Below are positions 1 through 10,765 of a stretch of DNA of 64,000 bases, in pieces. Positions within the stretch are counted from its first letter, which is position 1; every line of letters starts with the position of its first letter. The notes under the pieces were generated by a model, which had not been told where the DNA came from, made no database searches, and saw only the letters and a program-made list of their open reading frames with translations. The DNA comes from Podospora comata (Eukaryota; Ascomycota; Sordariomycetes; Sordariales; Podosporaceae): the NCBI GenBank assembly GCA_017354895.1, contig CP071499.1, positions 2,046,001 to 2,110,000 on the forward strand. The letters run 5' to 3'. The position numbers were made by a program, and so were the translations under genes.

Positions 1-69
1 CTGCTTGATTGCCTGGGAGCCTACATATCCAAAACTGCCCAACAGCCTTGTTCGAGTCTTTCAGGGCAG

Positions 70-1851
70 ATGCATTTTCATTCTGACCAAAACCCACAGT
101 CTGGCAACTCCTCGCAGCGCAACAACCCATTGGATGATTCCAGGCCGTGGTGGTTTCCACGAGTGCCCAGCAGACGAGAGCGGATCCCTGGTGAACGACG
201 CCGTACGGCTCCAACCACAACCACAACCACGTCTGGAGAATTTCATAGAGCTATAGCGAGGTATAACCGAAACATTGAACGGGTCCGCCGGAATATCGAC
301 GCTGTAGAAAACCGACGTTATCATCCGGAAGCCAGCATGTCCTCTGCTGATAGGGATCTGCGACGAAGATTCAATCGTGATCCGCCCACCACCAACGACC
401 CGCCCGCAGTCCCCGGCGCTCCCTCACTCCCCCCTCTCCGGTCTCTTGGCTCGAGAGCTCGACCTGGCATGGCGTCGGGGTCAGGCTCACGATCAAGCCG
501 CTACCGCCCCGAGCGGTTGCTCCGCGCCACCAACTTTGATTCCCGCATCAATAATACTTCTTCGCATGTCGTCTCCGATGAGCATCCCGACGCCAACTCT
601 CACCTTCGCGCCCTCTTGGACTTGCCCAATATCGGCACCCTCATCTCACCACTGGCTCCCACGAGCATGACGCCCACATTGTACAGCCAGGACACCGAGG
701 ACACCCGTCGCACCAAGCGGCGAAAGCTGGACAATGACAAGGTCGGTCCAAAGTTCAAGGGGTTCCATTATGGACATTATGGACAGTTGGAGCCCGGCAG
801 GTTGACCATGGAGATTGTGAGCTGTGACGGGGGGCTCTATCAAGAATCACTACAATACCCGCCGGAAAATATCCTGAAGAATGACGATTCAGTGTACTGC
901 ACCAAAGGCAATCGGTGCAACATCATCCTGAGGCATACCGGCGGGACCGTTTTCAGCCTTACCGAGCTTGTCATCAAGGCCCCCGGATCAAGCTACTCAT
1001 GCCCGTATGTCTCTATCGATCCTCTCCACATATCGCATACTTACACCAGGAACAGGGTTAGAGAAGGGATGGTGTTTGTGGCCATGAAGTCAGACGAGCT
1101 CCTCACCCGCACAGCGCAGTATCAGATCCAGTATCTCCCCCCGCAACAAAGAACAAATAACACCCTAGTATATTCGGTCCGTCATGAGGAGGACGGTAGT
1201 TCCATCACACGCCTTCAACCACCAGTGCGGGAATTCAGCTTTGGTCTGGACGACGATGAGGACTATAGAACAGCCCAAATCCCGCCAGAGTTTGCTGTAC
1301 CGCCACCCCCGTTCAACATTACGACAGAATGTACCGACGATGGTAGCGACGACGATGATGATGGACGTGTACTTCCCCCGCATCTCCGGTCACGTAACAG
1401 AAGGACGCCGAACCGTATAGGGTCACTGCCATTTGAGAGCGAGAGCAGCGAAGAGGACCGAGACCCATGGGGTAACCCGTCCTCGGACTGGAGAGCTTTC
1501 GATAACTTGACTCGGCGTCGATATACCGCTCGCGGTGGCGGACGGCAGCATGAAAGTACCAGCAGTACGACATTGGAAGAAGCCCAAGAAGCTTCGCAAA
1601 TCGCAACGCAAGAGGCGGTACGGGCAGTTGGTGGCGAGCTCATGGCACCGTTGGCACACTTCTTTATCGAAAAGGATAAGAATAAGTGCACCATTCGGTT
1701 TGATCCGCCAGTGAGCGGGCGTTTTATACTCCTCAAAATGTGGAGTCCTCCACAGGACCTGTCTGATCGGTCGAGCAATATCGATATCGAGGCAGTGGTT
1801 GCCCAAGGATTTGCCGGGCCAAGGTACTTTCCTTCAGTGGAGCTTGCCTAA
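70..1851 (+). CDS. Conserved fungal protein of unknown function
   Basis: Single open frame of 593 codons from the first ATG to TAA. I do not recognise a named family. Residues 1-220 are polar, Arg/Pro/Ser-rich and probably disordered. From about residue 226 a compact region starts with FKGFHYGHYGQLEPGRL and runs to about 365, with many beta-like alternations. An acidic low-complexity linker (DDGSDDDDDG) follows. A final compact block from about residue 530 (FFIEKDKNKCTIRFDPP, ending GFAGPRYFPSVEL) looks like the C-terminal strands of a galactose-binding or jelly-roll fold. The layout suggests one beta-sandwich split by a long disordered insert; this is inference. The gene is near the window edge, so an upstream exon cannot be excluded. 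AATAAA lies at 2091-2096. Confidence 0.8.
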   Translation: MHFHSDQNPQSGNSSQRNNPLDDSRPWWFPRVPSRRERIPGERRRTAPTTTTTTSGEFHRAIARYNRNIERVRRNIDAVENRRYHPEASMSSADRDLRRRFNRDPPTTNDPPAVPGAPSLPPLRSLGSRARPGMASGSGSRSSRYRPERLLRATNFDSRINNTSSHVVSDEHPDANSHLRALLDLPNIGTLISPLAPTSMTPTLYSQDTEDTRRTKRRKLDNDKVGPKFKGFHYGHYGQLEPGRLTMEIVSCDGGLYQESLQYPPENILKNDDSVYCTKGNRCNIILRHTGGTVFSLTELVIKAPGSSYSCPYVSIDPLHISHTYTRNRVREGMVFVAMKSDELLTRTAQYQIQYLPPQQRTNNTLVYSVRHEEDGSSITRLQPPVREFSFGLDDDEDYRTAQIPPEFAVPPPPFNITTECTDDGSDDDDDGRVLPPHLRSRNRRTPNRIGSLPFESESSEEDRDPWGNPSSDWRAFDNLTRRRYTARGGGRQHESTSSTTLEEAQEASQIATQEAVRAVGGELMAPLAHFFIEKDKNKCTIRFDPPVSGRFILLKMWSPPQDLSDRSSNIDIEAVVAQGFAGPRYFPSVELA

Positions 1852-2755
1852 AGACCGGGAGAGGGATCTCGGTGTTTGGCTCATGGAGCTGTGGGATATA
1901 CTTGTAGTTGCATTTTGGCGGCGAATTGGAGTACAACCGGAACCTCTGGAGGACTGGAGGAAAAGCATTGGAAGGGGTGTTGACCTGCATGATCACAGCA
2001 TCATGAAGTTACTTTGTTCTGCATTTGAAGTTTTCCATGTGGCATGGCGAGCAGGAGCCTGTATAAGACATGAGGGTATGCAGTGAGATGAATAAACAAT
2101 CATTTGGCCTTTGGGAGTGTCTAGCAACATCAAACATACACAACCCTGTACCATTCTACATACATTTACTAAGATTAACATCCTTGAGACTTTTGGGACC
2201 AATCAAGGCTATTTACCAGTGATTCATGATGAATTGCGGCATTGAGTCACTCGCCCTTGGGACTGGGTGGCGTATGCATTACAATCTGCCTTAGCTTTGC
2301 CAAACCCCCAGCCCTTTGAGTCACCATAAGTGCAGGCGAAGCCGAGAATGGTTTGGCAGAAGGCGATGAAAAGGCGAAGTCTGAAATGATTTGTGATGAT
2401 GAGAGTGACCAGAGAAGATTAAAAAGACTATGCTGCTCTGCGTTTTCGGCCCTGCGATTAGATAAGCCTTGGCTGGAGAGCACAGTCTGTTTAGCTATTA
2501 GTCACCAGGCGGGACCACTATTTGGGTTGGGCCCCACTTCCTTCTAGGTTTCTTGGCTGACCGACCAGGACCCCAGAATGATATATTTTCTTCTCGGCCG
2601 CCCTGTTTGCTTCCACCATCCAACAGAGCAATCCAAGCAAACTCACCACCAGCCTTCCACCGCAACGCCTCTTTTTGTCGTATCAAGTCCGGCACTTTTT
2701 CGATACCCCGAAGTTTTTTTTTAAAAAGAAGGAATCAGAGAAAAAGGAAGCAAAC
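1852..2755. other. Intergenic: 3' flank of the first gene and promoter of TIF6
   Basis: No convincing coding frame on either strand. It holds an AATAAA at 2091-2096, likely the end of the upstream transcript, and a T/A-rich stretch with a T-run just before the TIF6 start. I see no repeat or RNA gene. Confidence 0.6.
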
Positions 2756-3907
2756 ATGGCTGTCAGAGCGCAATTTGAGAACTCCAACGAGTAAGTGCTG
2801 CATGGAAATGCGATGCGCATTGCGATGCAATTTTTGCCCCACCCCACCACACCTCTATCGCTATCTTTACCATGGAGGAAAACCTGCCCCGCGGCGACGA
2901 CAGAGCGAGCTATAGGGGTTTTGTCTGGTCGCATTCATATGGGACAGCTCAAGAGCATTGTTGCCTTTGGACTCGAATATCTCGAGGGGAGTGGGATGTT
3001 GCCTATACTCAGACATTGGGGTCTAAAGAGGGGAAGCGCGGGGTACCGAAACAGCACAACAGCATGCAGACTTCACAAGCCACACGGGCTACTTGTTCAG
3101 AAAGAGGGACGACAGACGGCTAACGTTTTATTTTACAGAGTTGGTGTCTTTTCCACCCTCACAAACTCTTACGCCCTCGTGGCGGTTGGTGCCAGCGAAA
3201 ACTTCTACAGCGTGTTCGAGGCCGAGCTCCAGGATGTCATTCCCATCTGCAGAACGACGATTGCCGGCACGCGGATCATTGGGCGGTTAACAGCTGGGTA
3301 TGTTGTCGACTCTCTCAACATATTCTTGTCCTGCGACTGAGCTAACAATGAAAAAAAAAGTAACCGAAAAGGTCTTCTCGTCCCCACCACAACCACCGAC
3401 CAAGAACTCCAACACCTCCGCAACTCCCTCCCCGACGAAATCCGCATACAGCGCATCGAGGAGCGTCTCTCGGCCCTCGGCAACGTCATCGTCTGTAACG
3501 ACCACACAGCCCTCGTCCACCCCGATCTAGAGCCTGAGACGGAAGAGATCATCGCTGATGTCCTCGGTGTGGAAGTTTTCAGGCAAACCATTGCCGATCA
3601 CGTGTTGGTGGGCACATACATGGCGCTGAGCAACCAAGGCGGTCTGGTGCACCCCAAGACGAGCATTCAGGACCAGGACGAGCTGAGCAGCTTGCTGCAG
3701 GTACCTCTTGTGGCGGGCAGTGTCAACAGAGGTAGCAATGTTATTGGCGGCGGCATGGTGGTGAACGACTGGATGGCGGTGACGGGGTTGGATACCACAG
3801 CGCCGGAACTCAGCGTGATTGAGAGTGTGTTCAGGCTGGGTGAGGGTGCGGCGCCGGGGGCGATTAATACGACCATGAAGGAGACGATGGTGGAGTCCTT
3901 CTACTGA
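2756..3907 (+). CDS. TIF6: Eukaryotic translation initiation factor 6 (60S assembly factor)
   Basis: Three exons, 2756-2790, 3139-3297 and 3361-3907, join in frame to 246 aa, the normal eIF6 length. Exon 1 gives [12 protein letters not shown] and exon 2 continues [17 protein letters not shown]. Exon 3 holds [38 protein letters not shown] and [19 protein letters not shown], all near-identical to human eIF6. The protein is a pentein-fold propeller that binds the 60S subunit, blocks early 40S joining and is needed for nucleolar 60S maturation (established for the family). Intron 1 is long for this window (348 bp). Intron 2 (63 bp) has an odd acceptor: a CTAAC branch site followed by a run of A before AG. 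TIF6 works late in the same 60S pathway as MRT4 at 55 kb. Confidence 0.97.
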
Positions 3908-5365
3908 GGGGTTTAGTTCACTGCAAAAAGGACATGGCTATGGTTTTTATGGTAGCGGGTGGTTTTGCCTCGTGGTAGGATGGTCAACACTGAATAGATG
4001 GCCGACGGGGAAGGCCCCGAGTGGCGTCAAAAGATACCCAGTCATCACAAACCACCTGCATTTCAACATGTGTGATGTGTAATGTATGTCGCAATAGTTG
4101 GTGTTCGTGGCAGTCAGCCTCGAGAAATGAGACATTCCTGCCCAAGCATCAGAAGCATGTGAGCTAGACATGTCCTTTGAGTTCTACCAGTATGTGAGAA
4201 CTGCTAAATTTTGCACCTCTACGGCCTCCTCTTTCTATGGCAACAGAGAGTTGAATCACAGCTTGCTCAAAGCTCGGGTTCACTGGGCTTTAAAGTTTAG
4301 GCTAGCCTCAGGGCAAGTCAGGGCCCGACGAGCCGTTGCAAGACCAGCGGGGACGTTGTCAGGACAGATCGGACAGACTGCGGTTCCACGTAGGAGCGTT
4401 GGATTGGTTTAAGCAGTGGTGAGAGACAGAAGATTCGTGGAGGGGGAAATGTGTAGAAATAAAGTGGCTGGATATGAGAGATAAATTCTTTGACTGAACC
4501 GGTGATAACCGAGTCAGATAGTTGCAGGATAGATTCCGAGTGATGATATTCAGCTGAACTGAAGAGAGGTGATCGTGGGGTTGATGGCTGGGAGTTGAAG
4601 GTCTTGGGAGAGGTGTTGGTCTTGGCAAAGGCGGTCAGCCAGAACCCTGGAAACGAGATCCCCGAGAGAGCGAGAAGCACTGACGGTCGACCACCTGCAA
4701 GGAACGGGAAAACTTGTTTTTGTAAACAAGACAGCTTTGGGTGGTTTTCTTTTTTGTCGCACAACCACTTCTTGGACTTTTTCTGATCTTTTTGTTTTAC
4801 TTTTTGTGTTGCCGCGGAGAAGAACCAGAAGCTCGAGGACGACGGGTTATCCTGGCTTTACTTTTCAGGTCCCCAGCCATACACAACCATATCTACTGCG
4901 TACACCAACCACCACCTCACCCAACCTCCTACGACCGCGTTCTTTGCATGCAAGTTGAGGCTCCGCTTGCTCAGAAAGGTTTTGCTGCCGCCGGCGCCGG
5001 GCTGGGAAAGATCTCGGGAATCTCCCACGTGTTGTTGAGAGATAAGATGAGCAGAAGGTGAGGGCCGAGGTTGTTGGACTTGTGTGTTGTGTGTGGAAAT
5101 AAGCGAAAGTGCGGAGGATCGTCGCAAACGTTTCCTCGTTTTCATCTCAATATCGCTTCCCTTTCACAAGACATTGTTTCGCCTCGTGGAATGCTTTGAC
5201 AGCAAAAGGGCAAGCAAACAAGACGTCACCGGCTGAGAATTATCAACATATACACACACACTATTGGGGGGAAAATTCCAGGGATTCTATTTTGACCAAG
5301 GGAAACAAAAAAGCCCAGGCCACCTTTCATCCACCCTCCCCGAAGCCGCGAAACATTAACTCATC
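3908..5365. other. Intergenic, 1.46 kb, no gene seen
   Basis: Only short unsupported frames. It probably contains the TIF6 3' UTR and a long leader/promoter for the coiled-coil gene at 5366. A single CACGTG lies at 5026-5031. No tRNA, repeat or transposon recognised. Confidence 0.5.
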
Positions 5366-7048
5366 ATGCTAAGCGACGACAACCCTGTTTCGTCCTCCCC
5401 ACAACCTCCCAGGTCTGGCCAGACTGTTCATCCTATCCTTCCTGCTCAACAAGCAGCAGCCGTGCCAGAAGCCCGCGCCTTACGAGGATCATCTGCTGGC
5501 AGTAGCCAGGATAATGGACACGGCTCTCCACGCCAGGAGCTTGAGCGGCGCGCGACGGTAACACCAAATCCACCACCACCAGCATCGGCTCACCAGCAGC
5601 AGTCCTCGCCCTTTAGCTTTATCGCGTCGAAGCCATCTCTTCCGCCTTTCTCGGAATATCACAGCGGGTATTCTGATGCCGACCTCGAAGAATCCTCCTC
5701 CACTTGTCCATCACCCTTTGGGCCACCACATAATAAACATCTACACCGCCGGCAGCAGTCATTCCCCAACTTGTTCCCCCTGGCACTGCGGAACCAAAGC
5801 CGGACCCCTTCCCCGACGAGGAAGAAGACGCACCATCAACGATTTCCGTCTGAACAAATGCCATACACAGGAGAAGGGAGGATACGCCAAAGGGCGGAAA
5901 GCCCACGATCAGGCCTGGCAGGGTGGTTAAGTGGAACAGCAGCAGGGTCAGCGCTGGGGATGGCCCCGAACAGCAGCATTGATGACCGGACCAACAACAA
6001 CAACTCCAGCACCACCCCGACAACGGATGGCAATGATAAAAAACAAATTTCTGAAGCCCCTGACATGATGACACCCACCCGTCCCCCCCCTCAACGATCA
6101 TCTCTCCCACCACCTCCCACCCCAAAAACAGCCACCACCACTCCCGCAGGAGGAGGAGGGACTATGACATCGCGGTTCATGTCGGCCTTTACATCCCGCT
6201 TCACAGCCCCAACCACACCGACAACCTCGACAATGGAAGCCGCTGACGAGCTGTTGACGCTCAACATTGAAACCGCCTTGTTTCCCCCTTCCTCCACCCC
6301 AGGAAACGAAACATTCTCCCCGGCCGCCTTTAAAAACTTTCAAGCCAACGCTGTCGGGTTGCTGACTAAATACCAAACCGCCTACAAATCCCAGTCAGGC
6401 ATAATCCACAACCTACGTCAGGAACACTCCGCCCAGAAAGACGAGCTGGAAGAGGCGGAAACAAGGGCGAAGCACCTGAAATTTCAACTGGAAAACATGG
6501 CCAAGGAGCTGGCGGAGCAGCAGCACAAGGTTCGGGCATTAACTGAAGAACTCCAGCACGAAAGGGAGAGGAGTAAAGCCCCCTCTGTGGTGTTATCTGA
6601 AGATCTCGGTGTTGACAAAATCCGGCATCATAAGCGCCGCAGCGGGGAGAGCTGGTCAGCGGATGATGACGAGGAGGTGGAGAGCGCGGAGAGTGAAAGT
6701 GTGTTTAGCAGTAGGTGTAGGAGCCCGGTGCCGGAGACGCCTGTACAGGGGGGGTTTCCCGGGGGGAATAGTAAGTTGGGCACGCCAACGACTAGCAGCA
6801 CGACACCGAGACAGCAGACGCAGCAGCCGAAGCCGGTGACGATGAATGCCTTTCAAAAGATTTTTAGGGGGGTGGTGGCGGCCGGGGAGGAAGGGGGGTG
6901 TAGGAACTGCAAGGGGCAGGATGCGAGTGTGGCTTGGGATACGGTTGGCTTGCTGAGGGATGAGAATAGACAGCTCAAGACACGGGTGGGGGAGCTGGAG
7001 GGGGTGGTGGAGGGGGCATTGGATTTGGTTAATGGGATTGGCATGTGA
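5366..7048 (+). CDS. Low-complexity coiled-coil protein, unknown function
   Basis: Intronless frame of 560 codons ending in TGA. I do not recognise the family. Residues 1-290 are Ser/Pro/Thr-rich with poly-Asn and poly-Pro patches and basic SPTRKK-type sites, so likely disordered and phosphorylated. Residues about 320-405 form a strong heptad coiled coil ([19 protein letters not shown] and following). After an acidic and polar linker, the C-terminus from about 510 has a conserved-looking block with CRNC followed by a second short coiled coil (LLRDENRQLKTRVGELEG). The CxxC followed by a coil could be a small metal or dimer module. A scaffold or cytoskeletal adaptor role is possible but unsupported. 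The ATG at 5366 is the first in frame. Confidence 0.75.
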   Translation: MLSDDNPVSSSPQPPRSGQTVHPILPAQQAAAVPEARALRGSSAGSSQDNGHGSPRQELERRATVTPNPPPPASAHQQQSSPFSFIASKPSLPPFSEYHSGYSDADLEESSSTCPSPFGPPHNKHLHRRQQSFPNLFPLALRNQSRTPSPTRKKTHHQRFPSEQMPYTGEGRIRQRAESPRSGLAGWLSGTAAGSALGMAPNSSIDDRTNNNNSSTTPTTDGNDKKQISEAPDMMTPTRPPPQRSSLPPPPTPKTATTTPAGGGGTMTSRFMSAFTSRFTAPTTPTTSTMEAADELLTLNIETALFPPSSTPGNETFSPAAFKNFQANAVGLLTKYQTAYKSQSGIIHNLRQEHSAQKDELEEAETRAKHLKFQLENMAKELAEQQHKVRALTEELQHERERSKAPSVVLSEDLGVDKIRHHKRRSGESWSADDDEEVESAESESVFSSRCRSPVPETPVQGGFPGGNSKLGTPTTSSTTPRQQTQQPKPVTMNAFQKIFRGVVAAGEEGGCRNCKGQDASVAWDTVGLLRDENRQLKTRVGELEGVVEGALDLVNGIGM

Positions 7049-7921
7049 GGGTGTCTCATCTCATCTCGTCGTTGTCTGTGGATTTTAGAGGGTGTTTTTT
7101 CGGGGGGAGGGCATATCGTGCATTTTAGATTGGGGATACGGGTAGTGGAACATTTTGGGATGGAGTTAGGGGGGGATATATAGGTGTTGGGGGTTTTGAT
7201 CTTTCTTCTTTTTGTGAGGAAAGGCTGTTTGGACCTGCTCATTCAGGGTGTGAGACAAGTAAACTTCCTCATCAAGCCAACCAACCTTTACATTACAACC
7301 ATGGGTTTCCGTGACACGTTTATTGATATAGTGATATCAGGCTGTGTGTATCTCCCCTCCAGGAAACCTCCTCTTGTTCTCTTCACACCGTCACCAACCT
7401 CTTCTCGAGACGTAGGCAGTTACATGGAATTCACATCTCGCACTGACAATCGCACAAATGAACAGACTTCGCCAACTCTCTCATAATGCATTTGGTAGCC
7501 GCTCAAAACTCAAATAGCTACTCTGCAGACTAAAAAATACATTCGCTACCTTACTCGCTGTCCCGATATTGCTTTTTCGAATCGAAAATAAACCTCCCGA
7601 TGTTTCAACCCCCACACAACCCCCTTTTTGTTTCCCGGCCCTCAACCCAACCCCAAAACAATCCATAACTCCGAAAAATCATCCCCGAAGAGAAGGAGTT
7701 CGAGGCGGAGAGCCCCTCGAAATCATTTACGTAACTCCGTGCGCATAAAACAGCACATTAATCAAGAGCAGCAGACCCACCACCTGTCATCGTTGATTCC
7801 GCAGTAGAACCAGCAGCAGTTGTCCCCTCCGTAACTGTCCCACCACCCCCCACCTGAGAAGCAGAACCTTGACCATCATTATCTCCCCCCTAAAGCCGCT
7901 TCCTCCTGCTCTCCCCGCTGC
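7049..7921. other. Intergenic between convergent genes
   Basis: No coding signal. It holds the 3' flank of the coiled-coil gene and, on the minus strand, sequence beyond the TAA that closes the extended CAF1 frame. A C-run at about 7947-7957 lies just inside that frame. Nothing else recognised. Confidence 0.5.
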
Positions 7922-9034
7922 TTATTTCTCAAAACACCTTGTTCCCCCCCCCCCAACTCCAGGAGCAGGAGCATCAGCCTGCCTCCTCCGGTCACCGATT
8001 ACGCCCCAGGCCGGAGCTAGACGTGAAGGAGGACAACCAGTCGTTCTAGGAGGAATATATTCTGGTTCAACAGGTGTACTCTGCACAGCAGGGATGAATC
8101 CGGGGGGGTAAGGCTGTTGTCCAAAAATTGCAGCATTGTTCGCGGCGGTAGTAGTCGATAGAATATTTTGCTGAGATGTTGGGGGGTTGTATGCGGGAGT
8201 AGCAGGATTAAATGCGGGGGTAGAAGGATATGAGGCGGTAGAAGGATATGAGGTGGTAGAAGGATATGAGGTGGCAGAAGGAGAAGATACAGGAACAGTA
8301 GCCCCCGAAAAGCGCGGTTGTCCAGGGGTTGCAGTACCTCGCGCGGGCACAGCAGCCCATTGAGGATCGATCTGAGATGGATTAAGCTGACATCCTATTC
8401 CAACGTATGCTCTCGTCAGATTTGGCCGACCAGCGACACCACCACCACGACCATGAGATACAATAATAGTACCCCCTGGAAAGTGCCCTTGTCCAGGGTT
8501 TGGGCGAGCTTGCGCGGTGCGAGCCTCAAAATGAGCAACGAGCTCATCGACCTCACCAAATTGGTGGGTAAAAGATTTGTCCTCCTCTAATTCTTCAGCG
8601 CCGTAGTGCCGGTATGTATTCATTTGATTTGGCCAACCAGGACCACCACCACCTCGACCATCTCCCTGAACAGAAGCAGGGGTAGGAGTAGGAGTAAGAG
8701 CAGGAGTAGGAGCAGGAGTAGGAGCAGGAGTAGGAGGAGGAGCAGGAAAAGGGTTATCCTTCACAGGCTAAGGTCGATCTGGAGGCAGTCCACCACCTCG
8801 AAGACGAAGTTCAGCGCTATCGCTCTAGACAGCAGAGCCTCCCGTGTCGGCAGACATATCATCATGATCCGTCATAATCGGTACAGTGATACAAGTAGAA
8901 AAGGCATCGCGTGAAAGAGAAGAAAAAACGCCATCCGTATGAACATTAATAGACTTGACATTGTCGCTCGAATCGATATCCACCTCGTCCTCGACTGCTT
9001 TTTCGTTGTCGTCGACTGGATCCACGCTCGAGCT
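7922..9034 (-). CDS. TAG-punctuated in-frame continuation of the CAF1 frame
   Basis: Directly after the CAF1 stop (TAG, 9037-9035) the same frame continues for 370 codons to a TAA at 7924-7922. The only internal stops are two TAG codons (8827-8825 and 8770-8768). The last 282 codons are uninterrupted and have no ATG near their 5' end, so they are unlikely to be a separate gene with a normal start. The predicted chain is protein-like: an acidic start (VDDNEKAVEDEVDID), a Pro/Thr/Ala repeat (PTPAPTPAP), a charged segment (ELEEDKSFTHQFGEVDEL), three 6-residue SYPST-type repeats and a Pro/Gly-rich end. I know no family match. Options are A-to-I edited UAG codons, readthrough, an unrecognised intron from CAF1, or a decaying exon. 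If untranslated it would be a CAF1 3' UTR of over 1.1 kb. Confidence 0.4.
8221..8274. repeat. 18-bp tandem repeat, three units
   Basis: Three near-identical 18-bp units (tagaaggatatgaggygg) in tandem, followed by a decayed fourth. On the minus strand they encode the repeated hexapeptide YPSTxS within the CAF1 continuation frame. Unit length is a multiple of three, which fits selection on a reading frame. Confidence 0.85.
8681..8746. repeat. Hexanucleotide GGAGTA/GGAGCA repeat tract
   Basis: About eleven imperfect 6-bp units alternating ggagta and ggagca. On the minus strand they encode the alternating Pro-Thr/Pro-Ala stretch at the start of the 282-codon frame. Confidence 0.8.
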
Positions 9035-10765
9035 CTATCTAGCGCTGTTGGTATTTCCGCCGCCAAAAGCGAACGCCCCAAATACTCCTCCTCCCCCTCC
9101 AGGTGTCATTGGACCCATGCCTCCACCCACGCTCTGGGCGGCATTTCCGCCAGAAGACCCGGCAGCAGCATTGTTACTGTTTGACTGGTTGTTCACACCA
9201 TTGGTTTGATGGGATGCTGGGGCCGGCGTGGTGTTGTTGGCTAGTCCAACATTGTTTGTGTTGGGCGTGCTTGGGGTAGCACCATTCGCAGCGGAGCCAT
9301 CGGCATTGTTGCTCTTGTTGGCCGTGGACTGCTGTTGCCCGCTGTTGAACTGCTGTGCACCGATGGAATAGTCTGGCACACCCAATCCCCACACTTTGCC
9401 CAGATGTTCTTCCGGAATGTGGCCGTTGAAGATGCGCTTTCGCAACTCAAAGAATACTCGCCCAGTGAGCAAGCTGTCCGACCCAGCCTGGTGGGCGCTG
9501 CCTACTCGCTTGATCTTGAGTGTCTCGGCAATGTGTTCGAGGCCGGCCTTCTGCTCGAACTTTGTCAGAATATCGACCACACCAGGGTCCCGGATCTCAA
9601 GCTGGCCGCTGTTCTGAAGCTTGATGGCATGCTTCATCAGGTGCTTCACATCATACGTGGCAGGAAACCACCTCTTCATCTCCTCGTCAAAGTCGCCCTC
9701 GTCGCCGGGAAGATTCTTGGGCATCAAGAGCTTGGTCAGGTAACCGAAGTCATATCCGCCGTGAAAGCTGATCCAATATACATCATCCTCAAGAACCAGG
9801 CCAGATGGTATCAAGAGCGCAGCGAACTTGAAAGGATCGATGCCGTCCTGCTCCATTCGCTTAAAATCGATACCGGCATGCTGGAGTGATTCAATCGAGG
9901 TCTCGTTGTACATGTCATCCTCAAGAGAGAATTTGAAGTTGAATTGCCAGGCGAAAGGCAGTGGCGCTTGAGTGCCTGTCCTCCTAGGGTTTGACCATTG
10001 GGACGATGGGTCTACAGAAGTCGGTTGTTCACCATCCTCGTTGAAAAGCGCGATTCCGATCTGAATAACGCTGAGCATATCGACGTTTGTCCGCAGGCAT
10101 TGGTAATGGTAATCGCTTTTCCCCCTAAATCCGCCCATTGGCCTCGATACAACACCCGGAAATTCCGTGTCCTATCATGGCAGCGCCTTCAGTTAACACA
10201 GGCTCAGAAGCACCTTCGGAGGGCCTTGGTCACCTACCATAGCCACATATTTATGTGTCTGTATCAGATCTCGCAGAATCTCAAACTCCTCCTCCAGATT
10301 GTGCTTCCACACCTCCCGTATCCTTCCCTTGTTCTGGGCCGCCCGCGTTGTGTGTTCCAAGGCATGGCTTTGTTGTGGAGTGTGTTGGGCAGGATGGAGA
10401 GCGGGGTGTTGGCCATGTTGCTGTGCCTGCAGGTGTTGCTGCTGCTGCTGCAGAACCTGTTGCTGTTGAGCTTGCGCCTGCTGCATTGCCCCGCTATGGA
10501 AGCCCATTCGCGCGGCATGGCTTGCGAGGCCGGTTTCGGCATTGAAGCTGCCAGCAGCGGCACCCATTCCACCGGCAAGGCCCATCAGGTTGCTGGTCGC
10601 TCCAAAAGGATTACCAGCGGCAGACAGTTGGTTGAGATAAGCAGGGTTTCCACCCAGTGGCGGTGGGTGGCCCGAGGTTTGAGGTGCGTGTGTCTGATAT
10701 TGCTGCTGATGGTACATGGTGTTCGGCCCGCCTTGAAAGCGGTTCATGTTGTTTGGCGGGGGCAT
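9035..10765 (-). CDS. CAF1: CCR4-NOT deadenylase subunit CAF1/POP2
   Basis: Two exons, 10765-10238 and 10171-9035, give 554 aa; the 66 bp intron splits VAM from DTEFPG. The first 125 residues are Gln/Gly/His-rich with a poly-Gln block. The RNase-D-like DEDDh exonuclease fold starts near residue 140. Exo I is DTEFPG (about 177-182), Exo II includes SFHGGYDFGYL, and Exo III is HQAGSDSLLTG, so all catalytic acids and the histidine are present. The enzyme shortens poly(A) tails and docks CCR4 on NOT1 in the cytoplasm (family knowledge). The C-terminus is Asn/Gly-rich and less conserved, ending NTNSAR before TAG. In-frame GTG and other codons lie upstream, but the ATG at 10765 is the first. The frame remains open past the stop (see 7922-9034). 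Confidence 0.95.

Noticed and set aside
8606-8914. Plus-strand frame with an RSRSRS stretch resembling an SR protein
   Set aside because: The RS run is the reverse reading of the hexanucleotide Pro-Thr/Ala repeat on the minus strand; no other SR-protein feature is present.
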